Source: Methylococcaceae bacterium (lineage in GTDB: Bacteria > Pseudomonadota > Gammaproteobacteria > Methylococcales > Methylomonadaceae). Taken from it: a stretch of DNA of 5,033 bases. This document shows positions 1 through 5,033 of this stretch, in pieces. The stretch spans positions 1 through 5,033 of the forward strand of contig CANNLO010000362.1 in NCBI GenBank assembly GCA_947505055.1. The letters are read 5' to 3'. How positions within the stretch are numbered: the stretch's first letter is position 1; every line of letters begins with the position of its first letter. The translations under genes and the position numbers were made by a program. The notes under the pieces are model-generated. The model did not search any database, was not told where the DNA came from, and saw nothing but the letters and a program-made list of their open reading frames with translations.

Positions 1-906
1 CGATACCTGGTTCTTAAATTTGAATTTTCAAGTGATGGTCAAAACTCACCGCGTGTTCAAATGGCTCAGATGTATTTTCAACGCGATTCCTACTTACGTT
101 TTTTGCCGGCTGTTTTCCAAGAAGAACCTAGAGGAAAAGACTTTCTTGAACGCTTCCTGTCGTTATTTGAGTCGATGTCTTTAGAAGTGGAAGAAAAAAT
201 CACTCATATCACTAAATTTTTTGATGTTGATGCATCAGAACAAGATTTTTTGGATTGGCTAAGTGGTTGGCTGGCGGTAATGGTTGATGATAATTGGCCG
301 GAATCAAAAAGGCGGGCCTTACTAAAAGAAGCGTTCGAATTATATAAATATCGCGGCACCCAGAAAACGCTACGCCGCGTGATTGAAATTTTTACCGGTG
401 GACAAGTCGCTATTATAGAACATTGGCGCTTACGGCCACCGATGGTTTTGCATCAGTCATCCATTGTTGGTGTGAGTAGTTTTGTTGGGCCAAAACCGAC
501 ACAACGGCTTATTTTAGAAGAATCATCACGGATAGGGGAATTTGTGCTGGAAGAGCATGAGGATGCTCCGGAAAAGCCTTTTGCAATCGATGCCTATGAT
601 TTTACTGTTCTGGTAGACACTTCAAAGTTAGTTGAAGCTGATGATCTGAAGACACTGAATCGTTTAATCGAGGATGAAAAACCGGCGCATACCCGCTGTT
701 TTTTAACAACGACACAAGATGCTGAAGCACAATTGGGCAAGCAACTTTTGCTGGGTGTCAACACGGTTTTGGGCGATGGGCTCAAACCTATGCGTGTGGG
801 CGAAAACGCTGAGATAGGTAAAACAACCCTAGTAGGCACTCAATACCCTATAAAAGGTACGATTGGAACACGCTCAAAGGTTGGGGTTAATGCAGTTTTA
901 CACTGA
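1..906 (+). CDS. Phage tail / eCIS baseplate protein, gpI-like (TIGR02242-type), 5' end missing
   Basis: The frame is open from base 1, giving 301 residues in the window. The codons before the ATG at 61 read as RYLVLKFEFSSDG, then SPRVQ. This matches what normally precedes the conserved SYLRFLPAVFQ motif in TIGR02242 / Tail_P2_I-like proteins, and there is no Shine-Dalgarno before 61, so that ATG is internal and the real start lies upstream. Family hallmarks, in window residues: SYLRFLPAVFQEEP (30-43), DFLERFLSLFE (47-57), the Asp-Trp-Leu block DFLDWLSGWLAV (82-93), WPESKRRALLKEAFELYKYRGT (split at 99-120) and LRRVIEIFTGG (124-134). The C-terminus ends in Gly/Val-rich LLGVNTVLGDG and GTRSKVGVNAVLH segments. 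Proteins of this family are baseplate wedge or tail components of contractile tails (P2 gpI, Afp12-like), assembled in the cytoplasm. The three downstream genes probably build on the same baseplate. Family assignment is from motif memory, not a search; the eCIS versus prophage choice is open. Confidence 0.87.
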   Translation, partial: RYLVLKFEFSSDGQNSPRVQMAQMYFQRDSYLRFLPAVFQEEPRGKDFLERFLSLFESMSLEVEEKITHITKFFDVDASEQDFLDWLSGWLAVMVDDNWPESKRRALLKEAFELYKYRGTQKTLRRVIEIFTGGQVAIIEHWRLRPPMVLHQSSIVGVSSFVGPKPTQRLILEESSRIGEFVLEEHEDAPEKPFAIDAYDFTVLVDTSKLVEADDLKTLNRLIEDEKPAHTRCFLTTTQDAEAQLGKQLLLGVNTVLGDGLKPMRVGENAEIGKTTLVGTQYPIKGTIGTRSKVGVNAVLH

Positions 907-1042
907 TTCCAGGTTTAGAAACTGGGCAGATTTAGCGAATTGCCTAGATGAATAGTTGCCAATGCTCGAAGGAAAACCAGATGAAACACGAACAGCAATA
1001 TTGCAATTACAAACAGTTAATGAGTTTACCGAGGAGGAAAGG
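907..1042 (+). other. Intergenic gap with no convincing gene, promoter or terminator
   Basis: This is the only sizeable gap between genes in the window. I found no GC-rich hairpin followed by a T-run and no convincing -35/-10 pair, so transcription probably reads through. The frame of the next gene is open back to the TAG at 953-955, with a TTG at 956 and an ATG at 962, but neither has a Shine-Dalgarno. A 32-codon ORF (948-1046) overlaps the next start by ATGA but also lacks a ribosome binding site. The last 12 bases hold the strong ribosome binding site of the downstream gene. Confidence 0.5.
1031..1037 (+). promoter_or_regulatory. Strong Shine-Dalgarno that sets the start of the propeller gene at 1043
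   Basis: GAGGAGG lies 5 bases before the ATG at 1043. It decides the start: the longer in-frame reading from TTG 956 or ATG 962 has no such site, and the extra 29 residues are not part of the module shared with the two downstream paralogues, whose N-termini begin close to the conserved Tyr-Tyr motif. Confidence 0.85.
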
Positions 1043-2992
1043 ATGAACGAAGAACAAAAACATCCATGTAACGAATCGTTCTGCGTAGCGGGGCCTTTCA
1101 CCAGGGAAAGTTATTATTTTGGCAAGTTGTTAACGGCACAGGCATTACAAGGTGAGCAGCAATACCTGAATGAAAAGCGTTGGCTGATCAATCGCTACGG
1201 TATCGGCTGGGGCGTGCTGTGTGGTTTAAAAGTGATAGCCGATTGCAGTAATCCGTGTGGCGGCGTTATCGTTCAACCCGGTTTGGCATTGGATCAATAT
1301 GGGAATGAAATTTTTGTCTGCGAACCGAAGGTTATCGATCTTAAGTTGGCTTGCAAAACTGACGATGCTGGCGAAGGTAAGCCCTGTGAACCACGAACCC
1401 GAAAAGTATGTATTACCTTGCGTTATAAAGAATGCCCAAGCAACCCTGCTCCAATTCCTGTTGATAATTGTGGCAAATTAGAAGATAAGTGTGAATACAA
1501 TCGAACCAAAGAAACCTACGAAATACTTGTTACTTGCAATGAATTGAAAGAGCCGCAAACGGTGCAGGAAGACTGTGACAAAGGTTGTACTCATTTGTTG
1601 AATAATCCTGCTACCCTCATTATTGAAGATTGCCCACCACGCCACAAGTGGTGCGAAATTACCCTGGCCTGTATCTGTTATACCGAAGAAACCAAGGTTC
1701 TGGAACATCACATCGATAATGTTACCTATCGGAAATTGGCCTTCAGCAATGAAATGCTTTACGCCATGATTCGATGCTTGAATGAAGATGCCAGTCAAGC
1801 CAAGGGCGACCGCCATGATCGCAGACAACACGTACCATTGTTGGCTAATACCATTAAAGGCTTAACTTATAAAGATGGGAAAATTGCTAAGATAAAAGCA
1901 GGTAAGCATCCTTTTAGGGTCACTTCAGATGGAGATGTTATTTGGATAACCGATCGGGAAAGTCCAGAATTGATAAGAATTGAGAGAAAAACTAATGAAG
2001 TTATCAAGGAGAAGTCTATTGATTTAAAGTGTCATGACAAATCAGACAACCCCATTGAATCCAGTTGGGGAATCGCATTTGACGGTAACTATATGTGGGT
2101 TACTCATAATGATGCAAGTGGAAGGATAACTCGGATCAATGCTTGTCAACCAGAGGACTATTGGACGTTTTGCGCACTGCCTTGTTGTGTAGATATAAAG
2201 GCATGTCAAAAATATTGTATTGAGCGTTCCAGCGATAAACTTTCCCCGTTACCGCCCTATCCACAGGAAGTGGTCTATCACCAAAACCTGCTTTATGTTT
2301 CGCACGGCTGGGTTCCTGAATTCATTTCGACAAAATCTAAAGATCAATCGTATGCGAATGAAGATCATCCTGAACAATCGAAAACACTACGCATTTCGAT
2401 TATTGATACAGCGCGCTGCTGTCTGGTTAAAACGGTTTGCTTAACAAATGATCATTGTACATCTATCAGTCAGATTTCCTCAATGGTGTCTGACGGAGAT
2501 TCCTTATGGATAGCCTACGCAGCCAGCTTTCCACATAATAAAGAACCAAGAAATAAACCGGTAGTGCAAAAAATAAAATATGACCCCGTAACGAATGAAT
2601 ATGAGATCGGGGATCAATACATTGTTGATAAAGGTAAATATTCCGACAAGCTCACTTTCGACGGTACTCACTTATGGTTAACTCATGATGGTGGTGCAAG
2701 CAAAATCGATTTGTCTACAGGGAATGTCGACCCTACCGAGATCGGACAAACTCAAGTCGCTATAGCTTATGGTGGTGGCGACAATATCTGGACAGCGGAA
2801 TCCAATAAAAGTGAGGCACGAATAAATCGCACTGATATTCATTCGGTCGAACTTAAAGGCGAGATTGAATACGATAGTGATCTTCCACAAGATTATGAGA
2901 TTACTGATGCTCAATTTGACGGGGTCTTCATCTATGTGTCCGCCTATTCGAAGTCTGGCAATCAAGGCTTCATTCATAGAATATTACCATAG
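1043..2992 (+). CDS. Tail-appendage candidate: shared N-terminal module plus seven-bladed beta-propeller
   Basis: Protein of 649 residues, with no signal peptide or membrane segment. Residues about 20-215 form a module shared with the next two genes: ESYYFGKLLTAQALQGEQQY (22-41), GIGWGVLCGLKV (53-64), QPGLALDQYGNEIFVC (78-93), KVCITLRYKECP (121-132) and WCEITLACIC (203-212). Residues about 286-649 contain seven recurring strand motifs of the kind D-G-x-x-(I/L)-W-(I/V)-(T/S), near 296, 347, 414, 484, 540, 579 and 626, for example SDGDVIWITD, FDGNYMWVTH and FDGTHLWLTH. This is typical of NHL/Vgb/YVTN-like beta-propellers, which usually bind proteins or glycans. There are 31 cysteines, 20 of them in the first 245 residues and a knot of six at 368-392. 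The position just after a baseplate gene suggests a structural or target-binding accessory of the particle. Exact function is unknown; an enzymatic propeller (lyase-like) cannot be excluded, though I see no catalytic signature. Confidence 0.88.
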   Translation: MNEEQKHPCNESFCVAGPFTRESYYFGKLLTAQALQGEQQYLNEKRWLINRYGIGWGVLCGLKVIADCSNPCGGVIVQPGLALDQYGNEIFVCEPKVIDLKLACKTDDAGEGKPCEPRTRKVCITLRYKECPSNPAPIPVDNCGKLEDKCEYNRTKETYEILVTCNELKEPQTVQEDCDKGCTHLLNNPATLIIEDCPPRHKWCEITLACICYTEETKVLEHHIDNVTYRKLAFSNEMLYAMIRCLNEDASQAKGDRHDRRQHVPLLANTIKGLTYKDGKIAKIKAGKHPFRVTSDGDVIWITDRESPELIRIERKTNEVIKEKSIDLKCHDKSDNPIESSWGIAFDGNYMWVTHNDASGRITRINACQPEDYWTFCALPCCVDIKACQKYCIERSSDKLSPLPPYPQEVVYHQNLLYVSHGWVPEFISTKSKDQSYANEDHPEQSKTLRISIIDTARCCLVKTVCLTNDHCTSISQISSMVSDGDSLWIAYAASFPHNKEPRNKPVVQKIKYDPVTNEYEIGDQYIVDKGKYSDKLTFDGTHLWLTHDGGASKIDLSTGNVDPTEIGQTQVAIAYGGGDNIWTAESNKSEARINRTDIHSVELKGEIEYDSDLPQDYEITDAQFDGVFIYVSAYSKSGNQGFIHRILP

Positions 2993-2996
2993 GAGG
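2991..2996 (+). promoter_or_regulatory. Shine-Dalgarno overlapping the upstream stop codon
   Basis: AGGAGG shares its first two bases with the TAG stop of the propeller gene (2990-2992) and sits 8 bases before the ATG at 3005. A closer ATG at 2997 is followed by a stop after three codons, so it is not a start. Ribosomes finishing the upstream gene end on this site, which favours coupled translation. Confidence 0.85.
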
Positions 2997-3004
2997 ATGG
3001 GAAA

Positions 3005-4105
3005 ATGACCTGCCAAAACACTAATAATTGTTCCACTGGGAAATTCAAACGTTTGAATTATTACCATGGCATGCTGCTGACTGAAAAAGATTTTCAGGAT
3101 GAACAGACTTATTTCCGTGAAAAAATGAAGCTTCATAATCGTCTGCACGGCTATGGTGTGGTATGGGGTTTGGAGATCAAGTTAAAGTGCATCAAAAACG
3201 GGGAGGTTAAGGATCAAAAGATTTGCATAGAACCCGGCTTTGCGCTGGATTGTGAAGGCAATGAAATCATCGTATGCAATTCATATTTGGTGCCAATTGC
3301 TGAAAAGATCGAGCAGCTTAAAAAAAGTTGCGAACCGTTAAAACCCTGTACGAAATTATTCATTGCCATTAAATATTGTGAATGCAAATCAGCACCGCAA
3401 GCACAATATACCTCCGGGTGCGGCGATGATGAGCAGCAATTCTCAAGAATCTGTGAAGGTTTCAGTATTGAGGTTTTGTTAGAAGATGAGGTGCCGGGTT
3501 GCTGCAAAAATACAGAGGCGCACGACTGTTGTGAAAAGCCCCAACAGGATTGTCCGGGGCTTGCGGTTTGCTGTGTAGAAGAGCATGTGCTTATTTTGGG
3601 TTGCGTTTGTATTACCCAAGATGGCAAGTCCAATTCGGATTGTTCGCAACAAGAAAAAGAGAGCGGTGAAGGGGAGTCAAATAACACTGAAAATGCTGAA
3701 AAAGCATATATCGGTAAATCGGCTACACCTAAAGAGCCAGTGAGTATTGACCCCTGTTGTAAGCCACGACGCATTTGTAAACCTTGTCCTACGCCGCAAG
3801 AAAAATGGGAACAACAAAAACAAAGGCTATTGCATAAAGCGAGAAAATCGAAAAAAAGCATAGATTTTTGTGGGGTGATTGGAAAATCTGTTTGTGATGC
3901 TGAGATATATCTAACTGAATTAGGGCTAAGTGCGACTTATGAAGCTAAGAACATCAATGATTATGAATATTCGGAATTACATGCGCTCATAGAAGAAGTC
4001 GATTGTTATGCTGAAAAAGGACAACCGATAACCTTAATTACAGATGAAAATCAATGTGTCATATTTGCCTATATTGAGGAAAAAGATAAAGAGGGCGTGT
4101 CATGA
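3005..4105 (+). CDS. Cysteine-rich tail-appendage candidate: shared N-terminal module plus PASTA-like C-terminus
   Basis: Protein of 366 residues with 30 cysteines (about 8%) and no signal peptide or membrane segment. Residues about 14-208 repeat the module of the neighbouring genes: RLNYYHGMLLTEKDFQDEQ (16-34), GYGVVWGLEIK (49-59), EPGFALDCEGNEIIVC (76-91), KLFIAIKYCEC (117-127) and HVLILGCVC (194-202). Nine cysteines, including three CC pairs, fall within 166-202, and a CC...C..C group follows at 251-261. A Ser/Glu/Asn-rich linker (about 207-240) and a basic, probably helical stretch (264-284) lead to residues 285-357. There DFCGVIGKSVCDAEIYLTEL, then GLSATYE, resembles a PASTA domain (pattern V-x-G-x-S-x-x-x-A-x-x-x-L-x-x-x-G-L). 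PASTA domains usually bind peptidoglycan or act as spacers, so cell-wall contact is possible but inferred. The cysteines may bind metal or crosslink the protein after release. Start supported by AGGAGG 8 bases upstream; the stop overlaps the next start. Confidence 0.88.
   Translation: MTCQNTNNCSTGKFKRLNYYHGMLLTEKDFQDEQTYFREKMKLHNRLHGYGVVWGLEIKLKCIKNGEVKDQKICIEPGFALDCEGNEIIVCNSYLVPIAEKIEQLKKSCEPLKPCTKLFIAIKYCECKSAPQAQYTSGCGDDEQQFSRICEGFSIEVLLEDEVPGCCKNTEAHDCCEKPQQDCPGLAVCCVEEHVLILGCVCITQDGKSNSDCSQQEKESGEGESNNTENAEKAYIGKSATPKEPVSIDPCCKPRRICKPCPTPQEKWEQQKQRLLHKARKSKKSIDFCGVIGKSVCDAEIYLTELGLSATYEAKNINDYEYSELHALIEEVDCYAEKGQPITLITDENQCVIFAYIEEKDKEGVS
4091..4095 (+). promoter_or_regulatory. Ribosome binding site inside the upstream gene, with ATGA start/stop overlap
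   Basis: GAGGG lies 6 bases before the ATG at 4102. The ATG overlaps the TGA stop of the preceding gene (4103-4105), the classic arrangement for translational coupling. It supports making the two paralogous proteins together. Confidence 0.75.
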
Positions 4106-5033
4106 GTGAAGATACCCTCCAACGATTACTGTATTACAAAGGCCAATTGCTGACAGCAAAAGATTTTGACGATCAACAGAAATATCATAGAACGAAACTT
4201 AGGCAATTAACGGCCAGATTTCCATATGGGATTGTTAACGGATTAGCTGTTATATATGACCCAGGAGAATCTTCTAATCCAGAACCAATAGTTATACAGG
4301 AGGGTTTAGCCATAGATATTAAAGGTGATTTTATTGCCCTGTCAGAGCACCGTGTCTCGTTAGAAGGATTTGATAGTAAACATTGTTATTTGAGTATCAA
4401 ATATTCTGAAAGACCCACTTGTTCGAATCAATCTGGATGTGAAACAACACTTAAGAATAACCGCATTGAGGAGTCATTAGAAACAAAATGGGATGGGATA
4501 CCGAATAGAGTAACCCGAGATAACAATAATAATATAACTGAATCCTATATTACTGTAGCTCGTTTACGACCCAAAAAAGAATCGAAGGACGAAGAATGGG
4601 AAAAGTCACAAAAAGATAAGGATAAAAAATCGAGTTCATCTTTTCTCATCCTTGAGAAAAACGAACCTGGTTTGCCAACAATAAGGCTTGATGCAGGATT
4701 AATCGGTGAAGATCAGCTGAAGAAAGAAGTTAAAGATAAGTTAGTAACGGATGCAATCACACAAAAGTTGGTGACGAATGGAGACAGTCATGACCATTCG
4801 AGTGGAGATGGGGCTCAGATTCCTCTTACAGGATTGGATAATGCCGTTCAAACGAAGATCAATTCAATCCCGGCTGATTTAGCAAATAAGCTAGTGTCGA
4901 ATGGAGACAGTCATGACCATTCAGGTGGAGATGGGGCTCAGATTCCTCTTACAGGATTGGATAATGCCGTTCAAACGAAGATCAATTCAATCCCGGCTGA
5001 TTTAGCAAATAAGCTAGTGTCGAATGGAGACAG
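4102..5033 (+). CDS. Tail-fibre-like protein: shared N-terminal module plus 41-residue His-x-His repeats, 3' end missing
   Basis: 310 complete codons are visible and the frame is open at the right edge. Residues about 7-158 are the third copy of the module: QRLLYYKGQLLTAKDFDDQQ (7-26), PYGIVNGLAV (41-50), IQEGLAIDIKGDFIAL (65-80), HCYLSIKYSE (94-103) and ESYITVARLRP (147-157). It has only three cysteines, unlike its two neighbours. A charged Lys/Glu/Asp/Ser linker follows (about 158-180), then a short segment FLILEKNEPGLPTIRLDAGL (181-200). From residue 223 there are 41-residue tandem repeats, each with NGDSHDHS, GDGAQIPLTGLD and AVQTKINSIPADLANK parts. The HDH motif and the L..AVQ.KI..L helix-like part resemble trimeric phage tail fibres, where His-x-His triads bind metal on the threefold axis (T4 gp37). 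I infer a host-recognition fibre or fibre shaft anchored to the baseplate through the module. The C-terminal tip, which would carry the specificity, is outside the window. Confidence 0.87.
   Translation, partial: MSEDTLQRLLYYKGQLLTAKDFDDQQKYHRTKLRQLTARFPYGIVNGLAVIYDPGESSNPEPIVIQEGLAIDIKGDFIALSEHRVSLEGFDSKHCYLSIKYSERPTCSNQSGCETTLKNNRIEESLETKWDGIPNRVTRDNNNNITESYITVARLRPKKESKDEEWEKSQKDKDKKSSSSFLILEKNEPGLPTIRLDAGLIGEDQLKKEVKDKLVTDAITQKLVTNGDSHDHSSGDGAQIPLTGLDNAVQTKINSIPADLANKLVSNGDSHDHSGGDGAQIPLTGLDNAVQTKINSIPADLANKLVSNGD
4768..5033 (+). repeat. In-frame 123-base tandem repeat (two full copies and a 20-base third)
   Basis: Copies run 4768-4890, 4891-5013 and 5014 to the edge, with no spacer and no change of frame. 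Copies 1 and 2 differ at only five positions (repeat bases 1, 3, 7, 33 and 34), which change T to S and S to G. The remaining 89 bases are identical. The visible 20 bases of copy 3 match copy 2 exactly. Each unit encodes 41 residues. Near-identity at the third codon positions points to recent duplication or ongoing homogenisation, so unit number may vary among strains, and assembly may collapse the array. Confidence 0.97.

Noticed and set aside
956..1042. Upstream TTG/ATG start extending the propeller protein by 29 residues
   Set aside because: No Shine-Dalgarno precedes TTG 956 or ATG 962, whereas GAGGAGG sits 5 bases before ATG 1043. The extension has no counterpart in the paralogues.
907..1042. 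Possible terminator and internal promoter after the tail gene
   Set aside because: No stem-loop with a following T-run and no well-spaced -35/-10 pair was found; TTGCC direct repeats at 940 and 956 are too short to mean anything.
1478..1831. Minus-strand open frame with hydrophobic segments (117 codons) that could suggest a small membrane protein
   Set aside because: It is antisense to the conserved N-terminal module of the propeller gene and has no ribosome binding site or family resemblance that I can see.
3214..3861. 215-codon open frame on the minus strand
   Set aside because: It lies wholly inside the Cys-rich protein gene, whose paralogy, ribosome binding site and domain structure are clear. 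The antisense product is Ser/Cys/Gln-rich with no recognisable motif, as expected from the reverse complement of Cys- and Glu-rich codons.
4768..5033. Repeat array considered as CRISPR or as a noncoding iteron/origin
   Set aside because: Units are directly adjacent without unique spacers, are 123 bases (a multiple of three) and remain in the open frame of the 4102 gene, with conserved protein sequence. They are coding repeats.

Overview
The window is part of one plus-strand operon of a phage-tail-like contractile particle, most likely an extracellular contractile injection system (eCIS) or a related tailocin or prophage baseplate locus. Base composition looks moderate (low to mid 40s % GC by eye). 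Strong AGGAGG-type ribosome binding sites and tight gene packing indicate a bacterium. I would guess a Gram-negative proteobacterium, but nothing here fixes the taxon: there is no rRNA, tRNA or housekeeping gene.

Layout: (1) 1-906, the 3' part of a tail/baseplate protein of the gpI-like family (TIGR02242 / Tail_P2_I type). Its reading frame is open to the left edge, so the ATG at 61 is internal. (2) 907-1042, a 136-base gap ending in a strong Shine-Dalgarno. (3) 1043-2992, a 649-residue protein with an N-terminal module followed by what looks like a seven-bladed beta-propeller. (4) 3005-4105, a 366-residue, extremely cysteine-rich protein with the same N-terminal module and a C-terminal PASTA-like domain. 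(5) 4102 to the right edge, a third protein starting with the same module and running into perfectly phased 123-base (41-residue) tandem repeats, each carrying a His-Asp-His motif as in trimeric phage tail fibres. This last gene is cut off by the window end.

The main observation is that three adjacent genes share an N-terminal module of about 150-195 residues, with signature Y-Y-x-G-x-L-L-T, then E/Q-Q-x-Y, then G-(L/F)-A-(L/I)-D-x-x-G. Their C-termini are unrelated: a propeller, a PASTA-like domain and fibre repeats. Placed directly after a baseplate gene, this looks like a cassette of baseplate appendages that share one docking domain and differ in the exposed part. The docking role is inference; the shared module and the different C-termini are visible in the sequence. 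No promoter or terminator was found, and the genes appear co-transcribed and partly translationally coupled (ATGA overlap at 4102-4105).
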